Positions 10,432 through 20,553 of a stretch of 64,000 nucleotides of DNA are shown one piece after another. This DNA is from Phaeodactylum tricornutum CCAP 1055/1 (Eukaryota; Bacillariophyta; Bacillariophyceae; Surirellales; Neidiaceae): positions 635,394 through 699,393 of the forward strand of contig NC_011673.1 of the NCBI RefSeq assembly GCF_000150955.2. The letters run 5' to 3'. The notes under the pieces were generated by a model. The model was not told the origin of the DNA. It did not search any database and saw only the letters and a program-made list of their open reading frames with translations. Position 1 is the stretch's first letter, and each line of letters begins with the position of its first letter. A program made the translations under genes and the position numbers.

Positions 10432-12603
10432 CTACAGCGATTTGTCATCATCAAAGAGCTTGGCAGTATTGCTTGCACCCAGTAATAAGCTGACAAATCG
10501 CTCGTTCTCTCCGCGAAGCTTCAGATTTTGAGATTGCAGTGTGGTGACTCTCTCTTGAAGTACTTCGATCTCAATACGCTCCCTCTCTCTTTTGCGTCTT
10601 GCGTAGATAATATCCATTCTGCGTTTTTTCTGCCTCTTGTCTTCATTCCTCGAATTTTGCGAGTAGGATAAGGAGATAATTGATGTTCGCTTCCGACTGA
10701 ATTCCACGCCTTCTTCAAAACACTCGTGAGCTTCAAAAGCCGCAGAAGTTGATTGCTTCGCTTTCCCATGCTTCATTCGCATCTGTAACCAGCTCTTGAA
10801 ATAAATTGCATACGTCTGACTACCGCCACAGCTTTCAGGAATGTTATCACGAACAAAGCCGTGCGCGGACAATTCAGACCGGAGCTGTTGATCGTCATCG
10901 TTGACATGAAGCACTGTCTTCGGAGTGATACGTCGGAATGTTTCTATTGCATTCATTATAGACGGCAACATGGACACCGAGGCACCTCGTTGCAGTACCA
11001 TATGCGACGCAATCAATTTGATTGGAACTGCTCCACTGTTAAAAAAATCCGCAAAGATGGATTTTTCTCGAGGACCTGCCTCTTCCTTTATTGGGAAATC
11101 CCCAACAGCAGATATAATCACGACACCTTTCAATCGGCTTTTTTCTTCCTGAGAAGCGTTTTGCAGAATATAGAAAATACAGCGGATCCTTTGTATCTGG
11201 GTGGTCTCGATGTCCTTCAACTTTTCACGATTATGATAGATCACCAATCTTCCGTCTCGGTTGTCCGGTAGCAATGAGGTAAAACCTGTATTTAAGACTG
11301 CTAGATCCTTGTCATCGAGGGCCGACTCGCTAGAATGAATCAAGACCATAGGTTTGAAGGCTCGGAATCCAAAGAATAGCTTCCTATAGCGCCAGTAGGC
11401 GACGAGACTTCGAGCCGCAACCTCAACGTTTCCATTCGCCGCCTGAACGTAATGTTCCGGATTTGATTCGGTCCACATGAGCTTAGGACAGCGCTGAGTG
11501 GCCTCATAGTGCTCGAGCTTTTCCTCTATCGGAATTTTAGAAAGGGCCCCGTCAAGCTCCTTCATAATATCCGCAGAAAAATTGACATGGGACATGGGCA
11601 GGTTCATTGTGGCGGAAAATCTAGGGATGGCCAGGGACATCTGGGCTTTACTCTGTACTGGCGTTTTGTACACAGAACCAAGAGGTTGCGCCATCGTCTT
11701 GTTTTGATATTCCAGCAAAACCTTTTGGATGAGCTCCGGCGCGGCGGCAGCTCTTGGCTTCACAGTCAACGATTCCACTTCTACGTCTCCTAGTTTTCTC
11801 GTCTTATTTGGGATGCCACAAACGCCACCTAGCCTGCCAACTAAATCTTTGACGTGGAAACCAGCCTCGCAAAGGAAATCCAGAACTTCCTTTTGCGACT
11901 CTGAGACACAGATGTTATGGCCTCGTTTGGATAGAAAATTTGGGATGCCTTCAAGCACAAGCGGAAGAATGTTCTCCAGAAACGCGGTTCTCCCTTCGCT
12001 TGGGCTGTAAGAAATAAGGTACAGTTGATGAAATTTGAGAGGCATAGCCCTTTGAAAGAGCTGAGCAAGATAAATCATGGCTTGCCGAAAACTAACGGTC
12101 GGAGGATCATTCATCAAGACCAGTAAGTCGACACCGGAAAACTGCGTAGACTGCGTAGAAAGGCTCTGGCAAGCAATGAACAAGTCCTGTCTGATCGTAT
12201 CGAGTGATCGTGTATTTAGACCAGAAATAGTGATGTAGATCGCACTACTACTACCAGCCTTTGTTGGGAGAAGCTGTAAGTAGCGGGGATTGTGACAGTG
12301 ACCATTGTTGTTACATTGCTTCGCATGCTCGAAAGCTATTGACTGTGAAGAAAACGCTTTCTCACCAAAAACTTCAACGCGCCTATTCCAATATGAAGCA
12401 AGACGACGAGCAGCTGTCCAAGGATTAAAGCATTCAATATGAAGAAAAAGGAGCGGATCGGATTCAAGTTTCACCAAGTCTGGAATGTGCTCACACGCTT
12501 TCATATACGAGGCTGTATCGCGTGCTGGTAGCAGTTTCAGTGCATCGTGGAGCTGCCGATGTCCAAGACGTTTTAACTTGTCTGTTTCTTTAAAGCCCAG
12601 CAT
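10432..12603 (-). CDS. Tandem CRAL-TRIO/SEC14-like domains fused to a C-terminal bZIP
   Basis: Single-exon protein of 723 residues. It contains two related units of about 250 residues. Unit 1 (about 15-262) begins ESDPLLFLHIECFNPWTAAR, the helical N-lobe pattern of SEC14 proteins, followed by YWNRRVEVFGEKAF, a predicted lipid-binding core (KFHQLYLISYSPSEG) and the typical closing L-x-GG (LVGRLGG). Unit 2 (about 345-605) repeats this with ESNPEHYVQAANGNVEVAAR, YWRYRKLFFGFRAF, PIKLIASHMVLQ and IPESCGG. At 656-705 a basic stretch (KRQKKRRMDIIYARRKRERER) runs into heptads (EVLQERVTTLQSQNLKLRGEN), i.e. a bZIP with an atypical basic region lacking the usual Asn. A lipid-responsive transcription factor is the obvious hypothesis, but the SEC14-like assignment is by pattern and not proven. 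Confidence 0.82.
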   Translation of the reverse strand: MLGFKETDKLKRLGHRQLHDALKLLPARDTASYMKACEHIPDLVKLESDPLLFLHIECFNPWTAARRLASYWNRRVEVFGEKAFSSQSIAFEHAKQCNNNGHCHNPRYLQLLPTKAGSSSAIYITISGLNTRSLDTIRQDLFIACQSLSTQSTQFSGVDLLVLMNDPPTVSFRQAMIYLAQLFQRAMPLKFHQLYLISYSPSEGRTAFLENILPLVLEGIPNFLSKRGHNICVSESQKEVLDFLCEAGFHVKDLVGRLGGVCGIPNKTRKLGDVEVESLTVKPRAAAAPELIQKVLLEYQNKTMAQPLGSVYKTPVQSKAQMSLAIPRFSATMNLPMSHVNFSADIMKELDGALSKIPIEEKLEHYEATQRCPKLMWTESNPEHYVQAANGNVEVAARSLVAYWRYRKLFFGFRAFKPMVLIHSSESALDDKDLAVLNTGFTSLLPDNRDGRLVIYHNREKLKDIETTQIQRIRCIFYILQNASQEEKSRLKGVVIISAVGDFPIKEEAGPREKSIFADFFNSGAVPIKLIASHMVLQRGASVSMLPSIMNAIETFRRITPKTVLHVNDDDQQLRSELSAHGFVRDNIPESCGGSQTYAIYFKSWLQMRMKHGKAKQSTSAAFEAHECFEEGVEFSRKRTSIISLSYSQNSRNEDKRQKKRRMDIIYARRKRERERIEIEVLQERVTTLQSQNLKLRGENERFVSLLLGASNTAKLFDDDKSL

Positions 12604-13076
12604 ATTGACTGTGAATCAAGCGGCAAACTATCTGTATGTTACTAGCAGTAAGTGAATGAAAGAAGTCGATCGAGGTCGACCACAAAACTAACAATTTGTA
12701 ACGCAAAGTACCTTCGCCAAGCGAACAACAGAAGTCAAATTCACTCTCGATAACTGTAATACATGTCAAGTTTGGCAGTCAAGTGGGACATGTCCGGCAG
12801 AAAGCGACATGTCACACAAAGAGATTTGAAAAAGAGCGAGCTCTCATCTCGAGCTAACTGTAAATTATATGTTCGATGGATTTTGGGATATGATCATCCT
12901 ATGAAACAAGCCAACGGATTGAAAGTAAGACACAGAGAAGTGTTGGAAGTAACCATCGGAGTAAGCGATGAAATAGCGAAGGATTAGCGATCAAACAGCG
13001 AGGTTTGAGAGGAAACAGAACTAGTGAAAAGTAAAATAAAGATCACAACAACAAGCACTAGAGCAGTGTGAAAGAG
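12604..13076. other. Upstream region of the CRAL-TRIO/bZIP gene
   Basis: No coding region supported. It should contain the promoter of the minus-strand gene starting at 12603. The right end abuts the target-site duplication of a MITE. Confidence 0.5.
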
Positions 13077-13524
13077 TAGATCAAAGAGGAAATTCACTAA
13101 AGGGGGTGAAAAAAGGTGAAAACTCCCTTTTATTTGTACGAGCCCCATCGAATTTTGGAAGGGATTGTCGACCCCTCCGAGTCTTCGACGACTGCCACAA
13201 CGTCGTTCGAGCTCCAGCAATCGCGCCGTCGTCCGAATGCGAGGTACGTTGATTGTTCAGCATCCCAAGCGGTGGGTGGCACTTTTTACCAACAACAAAG
13301 ACGAGTACAATTGCATATCTCACTCTCATTGGAGACCATGCAATAAACATTGTGGCGGGAAACGTCGGCATCAAGGTTAAAATTTTGTTGTTTAGTTTAA
13401 ATAGTTTGAATACATAACAATGTTTGAGCGCCAAATGATGCTACTTAGAGTGAACACGTTCTGTCCCCTTTAAGGGAGTTTTCACCTTTTTCCATCCCCT
13501 TTAGTGAATTTCCTCTAGATCAAA
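13077..13524. mobile_element. Non-autonomous Mutator-like (MULE) MITE with 9-bp target-site duplication
   Basis: The element spans 13086-13515 (430 bp). Its ends are inverted repeats of about 44 bp, 13086-13129 and 13472-13515, starting GAGGAAATTCACTAAAGGGG and differing at two positions. It is flanked by identical 9-bp direct repeats TAGATCAAA at 13077-13085 and 13516-13524. A 9-bp duplication with long inverted repeats is characteristic of the Mutator superfamily. No transposase is present. A minus-strand frame of 117 codons crosses much of the element but shows no domain I recognise. The perfect target duplication and near-identical ends indicate a fairly recent insertion between the two CRAL-TRIO/bZIP copies. 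Confidence 0.85.
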
Positions 13525-14314
13525 CGTAAAGGAGAAATAAGAGAGAATCTATTTATTACGTCTCTGTTGTCGACTAGTCACTCAGACAGTCAAAAAATCA
13601 GAAGAAACCGGAGTTTTCAACAAATGCAGCTGTTACAGTACGGGATAAGGATAAGGATCCAATGGCTCTGAAGCTATAGTGATGCCCTCGGACTCTTCAA
13701 CTATTGGAAGTGACTCCAAATAATGACCAACAGTATATTCATATATATATTAATATAAGTTACATACCTGCGATATTGAAATGTATTGTACAGGGGCGAA
13801 GTCCGCAAATCTCGGATTTCCAGTTACATAGGGAATCCGACATGTTCATATGAGCCAATTATAAAGACATTTCAATAAAATTCAGGCACAAACGTCTGGC
13901 CAAAATGTGAGATAGCGCGGATTCGCCGTCATGTGCAATTGCCAATCTATTGTAGTAACATTACAAAAGCAGGGCAGCGCTATGAAGACTCAACGGCGAA
14001 AAATCAATATTCTCACAGTCAGTCAGCGCAAACTACTCGCCGTCGCTTTGGCTCTGTAAACCATTTTGTGATTGCACCAGTGTATCGAGATGTAGAAAGG
14101 AGTGCAGCTGTTGTCCACTTGCGTAGACGTACTACGATCTCAACAAAGCGGCTGCGAGTTTGACCAGATTCATTGGATTCCCAAACATCAAGTTTTGTAC
14201 ACGTTTTGCGGTTAGATTGTACTCAAGCTGTTTCGTAACAAAACAAATACCAGAATACTTACGCGATCTGAAAAACGAATGTCCATTCAAGCGGTCATCA
14301 AATGGAACCTTGCT
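13525..14314. other. Intergenic, AT-rich, no gene seen
   Basis: Stretch between the MITE and the 3' end of the interrupted CRAL-TRIO/bZIP copy. Contains an AT-rich run near 13738-13765. No supported coding region. Confidence 0.5.
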
Positions 14315-16516
14315 TCAATGGTTTTTCTTTTCATAGATCTCTGCTGCATGTGTTGCCACAAGTAAAAGGCTCTCAAATCGCTCGTTTTCTCCTCAAAGCT
14401 GGAAATTGTCGGCTTCTAGCGCTCGCAACTGTTCTTGCAGTACCACGATTTCAATGCGCTCTTTTTCTCGTTTTCGCCGAGCATAGACAATATCCATCTT
14501 TCTCTTTTTTATCACCTTTGCATCGGTACTGGGCTTAGCCTCTTCCACATCTTTGGAGCTTTTCTGGTATGCAGGTCTCACTTGTTTCTTATCTGATACT
14601 CTGCTTCCTCGAAAGGATATTTCATCGCTCATTTTCCTTAACTGCCACTATCGCTCAAAGTCGACTTCAAATTTCCACGTTCCTCCGAAATGATATGGTA
14701 GGGAGTCATCCGTAAACCCAAATGGCTCCAGCTTCGAACGCAAGACATCCCTTGTCTTGCCGACATGCACAAGCGTTTGTAGACTAAGGAATCGGAAATT
14801 GTCAAGCGCTTTCATAGCAGCCAGAACCATATATGTATTGAGCCATCTGTTCTTTTCCGATCTTACTATGACGTGAAGTGCTTTTAGATTCACGGGCAAG
14901 GCACCACTCTTCAAAAATTCCATCACAAGAGCAGAGTTTTTATTGTTTGTAGGCCGCTCTGTTGCAGCAAACCCAAAATCAGTTATCAAAACAAGCCCAT
15001 TGCTCCGACTAGCATCCATCTCTGATGCCAATTGTAAGCCGTAAAAGAAAGCACGGAAACAATGCTTGTATGAGTGTTGTGCGGTAGATCCAAGTTTATC
15101 TCTGTCATTGTAAATAACCACTCAATCGTATCTATCATTCGGGAGAATTGTGACAAAGCCTGTCGTCTTCAAAAAAACCATGTCCTCTTGAGAAATAGCT
15201 GTGCGACCTGTGTCACTCAACAGCATTGGGAAAAATGCCCTGTCTCCGAAGAAGTCCTTTTGATATTTCCAGTACGCGACGAGATGTTTGGTGGCTGCCC
15301 ATACATTGTAGTTTTCAGCCTCCAAAAATCTGATTGGGTTTGACTCCGTCTCAATTAAATTAGGGACACACTGCTTTGCCTCCGCAAATGCATGCTTCTG
15401 CTCAATAGGTATTAGGTCAAGAGCTTCATCTAATTGACGTTGACTTTCCATGCTCATCTTGATTTCAGCCGTCGAGGCAATATCAGGCAGGGAAAGAGGT
15501 CCATACAGGTTGCGATTGATGGCACTATTGTTGTCAGTAGGTACACTGCTTGACTCGTCTACTGAATCAACCTTAAGCTGGTAATGCATGACTGTTTCTT
15601 TTATAAGATCAGAAAAAGCGCATTCTGTAAGCTGCGAAAAGGATGTTTCTGTCAACCTCATATCGTATTTTTCCAGCCATTTTTCAAATTCTGATCTGTC
15701 CCAGGTTCCACCTGCAACCGCCGGTAAGCTTTCCTTTTCAAACCCAAAATTCAACATCTTGTGCAAAATCCCGGTGTGGGTTTCATCAATGTGGACGTTA
15801 GGGGCCCGCAACGTGACGCATTTCTCCAAAAAATGAAGCGCCTTTGGAATGTGCTTCTCAAGCGCAGTAGTCCATTCTTCTCGAGGTCGACAGCATAGGA
15901 GATGAAAATCATTCAACTTCAATGGCATCGATTGTTCCACAAGGTCAGTCGCAAACTCGCGGCCGGGTTTCTCTGATATCCTTCCCACCTTGTCGAGTGC
16001 GACAACCAAAGTGAATCCTTTGCTTTGGGAAAGTTGGTTCTCGGAAAGCATTTGGAGGAAAAAAAATATTCTTTTGGCGAAACCACGAGGCGTATGTAAC
16101 TCCAACTTTGTCTCATCAAAGAACAAAACACTGTGACCATACAAATCGTTCGGTAGGATCTGGAAAACACCAGATTTGATGTTTCGCAAATCATCTTCTG
16201 TGAAGGCGCCTTTCGTTCCACGCAGTGGAAAGAGAGATTTTTCACCAAAAATGCTTTTCCGAATTGTCCAATACGACGCTAATCGACGAGCAGCGGCCCA
16301 TGGGTTGAAGTTTTCGACTCTTAGAAACCGGCGAGGGTCGGACTCTAGCGCCACTAGATCTGGTGCATGCCGCTTTGCCTCTCGATAGGCGTCTATATCT
16401 GCGGCATCGAGTAGGTCGAGAGCTTCGTGTAGCTGCTGCAGAGACAGGTCCTGGAACTGTTCGTTGTCTTCGAACCCAATTCCGTCATCCGCTTCGACAT
16501 CAACACCTTTTTGCAT
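14315..16516 (-). pseudogene. Second CRAL-TRIO-CRAL-TRIO-bZIP copy interrupted by three in-frame stops
   Basis: A paralogue of the gene at 10432-12603, in the same orientation and architecture. Read in one unbroken frame from ATG 16516 to TGA 14315-14317 it covers 734 codons, nearly the length of the intact copy (723 residues plus stop). Three stops interrupt it: TGA 15122-15124, TAG 14648-14650 and TGA 14393-14395; there is no frame shift. Unit 1 contains ESDPRRFLRVENFNPWAAAR and ends LPAVAGGTW; unit 2 contains ESNPIRFLEAENYNVWAATK and, after the first stop, LPYHFGGTW. The bZIP reads KKRKMDIVYARRKREKERIE and after the third stop GENERFESLLLVA. Both TGA codons align with arginines in the intact copy, as expected from CGA-to-TGA change. 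It could be a young pseudogene, encode a 464-residue form without bZIP, or use readthrough. Confidence 0.8.
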
Positions 16517-18309
16517 ACTTCTTCTAGTTGATTAGAGACTATGCGTATCAGTAAGGAGACGACGTCAGTAGTCCATCTTATGCTGACTTCAGCAGTAACT
16601 ATGGAAGAAAAACACTTCAAGACGTGATGCCGTGACTACATTTGTCGCGTTCTTGACAGATGTGTGGTTGTTTATTAAGAAAAGAGCGTCTGGTACATCC
16701 AACCGCTCACGTCTGACTCTGAGCGTAAATCACAGTCTAGGTATTCCTGGTTCTATGAAATTTGAATTATCAATATGTATATTGAGCAATCCAAAGAACC
16801 TGTTGAGAAAAATCACAAAATGGGATTTCATCGTTAGTAGAGATGAAAATGTAAAAAATATCTAACGTAAATGTTAGTCTTCACGGTCATACCGACTTCA
16901 TGAATTTTTGGCGTATACATCGAACTTCATACCTTTTCTGATTTTGTTGCTTACACTTGCATGTAAGATCAAATCCAAGACCATCTTTTCATAGTATTGT
17001 TGTTTGATCGGAGGAGTGATTCCGCTCTCAGTGAGACCCGCTTGTATTATTGACAGTGACATTGACAGTGAATTCCTTCAAGATCGAACTCGTTGCTTGT
17101 TGACAAAACTAATTGACATAGATGTTGCTCGTTTTCAATAGAGTTGAGGCGAACACATAACGTAGAACGGATGGTCTCCTTGTCACTTTCAAGCGCTGAA
17201 GAGACGCAGAATTTTTTGGGGCCTCACTACGTTCTCGCTGGCGTTTTCGACGGTTTTTGAATTGTTTGGCATCGACAGCAGGTTTGCTGTAAACCAGCAA
17301 GTTAGCTAGTAGGACCCGCTTCGAGCCGCCTTGCTTTTAGCTTACCTTCGACGCGCTAGCTCTCTCCGCATGGATACGGTATTGACTCTCCTCAAGTCCG
17401 TAGGGATACAGCTTTGAGGGCAAAGAATCTCCAGAACATCGAACATGAACCGTCGTTCCAGGGCTGAGAAACCGGTATTAATCAGTGGCCTTCCGAATTA
17501 AGGGAATTCATGATTGGTTAAGCCAATGCTTGTTCGGGTTTACAGCCATGTGCACGGCTTTCACTTTCATAGGAATAGCACAAATGTGAACGGACTGAAC
17601 TATTGCTACAGAGCACAATTGGCTAAGTGATCTTCCAGAGCAACCTGAAAGAGCTATGACACCTCTGATTCGGCTATTTGTTGTTGTCTCTGGCGCAACC
17701 CGTGGAAAAGACAGCTCAACATGCGGGCATTGGCAGCCCCCATTGTCATGCACATTCTCCTTCCGGCATAGTACAAAACGCTATGGAAGCAAAGATACAA
17801 AATTAGAATCTCTGTCTTCTGTGGAAAGTGCTGATCGGGCGGAATCCGGAATCTTTCGAAAACATCGTTAAAAACGCTCAGCTTGCAAAAAAGGGCTTTC
17901 GATACTTTTACAATTATGTAAAATGAAAGGAAAAACACATGGAATACTTACAAACACTATGGTAGCGAAAGAAAGTGGCTTGAGAGGATACTTTTGGAAG
18001 CATGAGCACATCAAGCGATGAAAGGAAAGATGTAAACAAAGGGCAATTACTTTTTCCAGCAAAACCCTAAAAAATGTATTTACGTTAGCAAGCCGTGACT
18101 AGCAAAAGCATGTATGATAGCTTTCCATTCATCAAGCACGGCACGGTTAATCATGACAGCAACGGGTGTGAAGTATAAATAATTTCGATTTCTCTATCTT
18201 TTGAGCATCTTGCTGTCGTTCACAGAAAGTCCTACCCAGCCGCATTTGCAGTCAAATTGACACAACTGTCCCAGCTGATCTATTTCAATCTGGTTTCTTT
18301 ATATGCGTG
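16517..18309. other. 1.8-kb intergenic region with a possible bZIP relic
   Basis: No intact gene seen on either strand. It holds the upstream region of the interrupted CRAL-TRIO/bZIP copy. A short minus-strand stretch at about 17185-17300 is discussed separately. A direct repeat GACAGTGACATTGACAGTG lies near 17052-17070. Confidence 0.5.
17185..17300 (-). pseudogene. Possible decayed bZIP fragment of a third CRAL-TRIO/bZIP copy
   Basis: The minus-strand translation has KPAVDAKQFKNRRKRQRERS. The interrupted copy downstream has KPSTDAKVIKKRKMDIVYAR then RKREKERIE. The shared KP-x-x-DAK and the RRKRxRER basic run suggest a relic with an internal gap. The match is short and low complexity, so this is weak. 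Confidence 0.25.
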
Positions 18310-20553
18310 CTACGCGAGAAAATACCGCGAGCCGCTACCGGTACGCACAACCTCACCTGCTTGAACCTTGCCGCTGGAAATGGGACTTGTTGTGACCCGT
18401 TCACCACTCCTAAAGTTGAGCGAACCAGAAATTAATCCTGTAACCGAACCGTCATCATTTTGACGCCACCGAGTAATAGCTGGCACACCAGGTGGTGCTT
18501 TTTTAGAGGTTGGCGGTGTCTGTTCGGGCAGCTCATCAGGTTCGTCCCTGCCGCTACCAAGTCGAAACAGTGAAATGGTTGCGCTCTTAACAGCTCTGGA
18601 AAGGGCGTCCAGAGCCGCTTCTTGTCGTTTCCTTCGATCTTCCGCGGCAACCTTGGCGGCTTCTTTGACCTGCTCAGCTTTTCGCCTCCGTTTTTCAAAG
18701 TCCTTCCCGTCTTGATCTTTTCTCAGCCGCGTTTGTTCCTGAGATATACTTTTAGATTGCTTTAAATCTCGTGATACCGCTTGCCTCTTTTGTTCTTCTT
18801 CAACCCTTTTCTGCTCAATTTTCTTTTGCCGTTTAGCTTCTGCCTTCTTTTTTGCCGTTTCAACATTTCTTGTCTCGACTAGTTTCTTGGAATCAGCTGC
18901 TTTCTGAGCCGCTGTCAAAGTAGCCTTAGGATTGACGAACATCGGATTTAGGGTAGGCTTTGCATAGGAAGGCTTTTTTTGCAAAGATGGTGCTGAAAGG
19001 GATGCTTGGTTTTTTTGCTGCTGCTCAGCTTGTAGTCGAGCTTCTTGCTGTGCTCGTTTCTGGGCCCGTACCCGTTTTTCTTGCTCAGCCTTTCGAGTGC
19101 CTTCATCTTGCTGTGGTGGTTCACGAGAAATACTCTGTAGTTTACTGAGTGGTTCCGGTGCCATGCTTTTGCCATTAGGACCAACCGTCGGCGGCTTCGG
19201 AGGAATAATTTTTTTGACTTCACCAGGGAGTTTATAGTCATCAACACCAACTCCGGTAATCGGCGAGAGAATCTTTTTGCGAAAACGACCGACTGCTTCT
19301 GGAAGAGGGCGCGTCAACAGATCTGATGGAGCGTCATTGAGGGCGTATTTGTAGCCGTCCGGTCCGCCGAGCCCGCCACCATTGCCGATCGATGGGTCAA
19401 GAACGTAGCGAGCTGTTACGCGCGTACAAAAGCCCTCATCATCAAACGTGAAACTGTATGACTGAGGAGCACCCTCGTAACCAGGTGCCGAAGGCTTCAC
19501 ATCAACCCAAACACGTGTAGGGTTGTAAGGGTCTATTCGAAAATGCGAAAGTGAAGGATCAATATTGGCAAACTCTTCAGCGGCATAGTTGGATAAGAAT
19601 GAGAATTTGGAGACAGGCGCAATAAACGGTGTCGAATACGCAAAGTCGTTGGAAAGGAGCGTAGGATCTTCTAAGCCCATGTTAGAGCCCAAAACACCTT
19701 TGGCAAGTTGCACCATGACGGTCTCTGGAAACGGAGCCAAAATAGCATTGTTTTCAACGATTGGTGTAACAGGACGTCCGAAAAACCGTTTTACGACTGA
19801 CAATCCTGGATACAACTCCCAATTTGACGGAGGCTGTCCAGCAATCGTTGCTGCAGCTTGTACACCAGTCGTCCCTTGGGTGTTGCCTACCTGACGATCC
19901 ATACAAAATCCCATACACAATTTCGTCACCTTGCCTTGGTCATTAAAAGTCATACTGACGGCTTCCGGAGGACAGAACATGACGATATTGGTCGGTGGCA
20001 GGTTCGCCGTCCGCAAGCGCAACTCTCCACGCATTGTTCCGGTAACGCGACAAGTCAAACGCACCGTCTTGGGGTCAGTCTCGTCAATACGAAAATCGTG
20101 GGCACGGTAGTCGAGATCGGGAAACGTTCCGCGCAAATCGAAAAATCGTCCGGCGGCAATGTAGTCGGTCTTTCCGAGTGGTTGGTCCAACCCTGGACTG
20201 ATGCATTTGAATTCCTGGTCGTCTAGCAGGGAGGGATCTTGCAGACCGAGGTCGGTAGCCAGCACCAGTTTGGTGCGACGGACGAGCCCGGAAGGGGACG
20301 GGTCGAAATCGGCAAAGGTATCGCCAGGCTGTGGATTCGAACGGGGCCCTTTGGCTAACGCTGCAAACGGATTTCTCAAGTCCTTGAAAAAAGGAGGACG
20401 AGATGATTCCGCATAGAGCAGAGTCGTGGATCCTTTATGATTCGCGGAGACCACTTTCGCCTCAGACCTTCGCCACGTCGTCCCTTGGAAGGCAGCCGTG
20501 GAGACTACCCAAAACGCAGCCAAAACTGCGCAAACTTGCATTCTGCTCTCCAA
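18310..20553 (-). CDS. Plastid-targeted protein with two SnoaL-like (NTF2-fold) domains and a long coiled coil
   Basis: Single exon, 747 residues. The N-terminus is a signal peptide cleaved before Phe (WVVSTAA-FQGTTW), the plastid import signature. Residues about 75-245 and 270-435 are two related alpha+beta modules, each with an LxDPSLL/LEDPTLL opening and a FRID-P-x-x-V segment (DFRIDETDPKTVRLTCR; HFRIDPYNPTRVWVDVKP), consistent with tandem SnoaL/NTF2-like folds. Repetition of the units is visible directly; the fold name is inference. Residues about 475-660 are K/R/E/Q/A-rich and predicted to be a charged coiled coil. A short C-terminal tail follows (GSLNFRSGERVTTSPIS). No catalytic residues can be assigned, and the biological role is unknown. 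Confidence 0.8.
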   Translation of the reverse strand: MESRMQVCAVLAAFWVVSTAAFQGTTWRRSEAKVVSANHKGSTTLLYAESSRPPFFKDLRNPFAALAKGPRSNPQPGDTFADFDPSPSGLVRRTKLVLATDLGLQDPSLLDDQEFKCISPGLDQPLGKTDYIAAGRFFDLRGTFPDLDYRAHDFRIDETDPKTVRLTCRVTGTMRGELRLRTANLPPTNIVMFCPPEAVSMTFNDQGKVTKLCMGFCMDRQVGNTQGTTGVQAAATIAGQPPSNWELYPGLSVVKRFFGRPVTPIVENNAILAPFPETVMVQLAKGVLGSNMGLEDPTLLSNDFAYSTPFIAPVSKFSFLSNYAAEEFANIDPSLSHFRIDPYNPTRVWVDVKPSAPGYEGAPQSYSFTFDDEGFCTRVTARYVLDPSIGNGGGLGGPDGYKYALNDAPSDLLTRPLPEAVGRFRKKILSPITGVGVDDYKLPGEVKKIIPPKPPTVGPNGKSMAPEPLSKLQSISREPPQQDEGTRKAEQEKRVRAQKRAQQEARLQAEQQQKNQASLSAPSLQKKPSYAKPTLNPMFVNPKATLTAAQKAADSKKLVETRNVETAKKKAEAKRQKKIEQKRVEEEQKRQAVSRDLKQSKSISQEQTRLRKDQDGKDFEKRRRKAEQVKEAAKVAAEDRRKRQEAALDALSRAVKSATISLFRLGSGRDEPDELPEQTPPTSKKAPPGVPAITRWRQNDDGSVTGLISGSLNFRSGERVTTSPISSGKVQAGEVVRTGSGSRYFLA

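Noticed and set aside
13081-13434. 117-codon minus-strand frame in the MITE as a transposase
   Set aside because: No domain recognised, composition irregular, and the frame runs into the inverted repeat.
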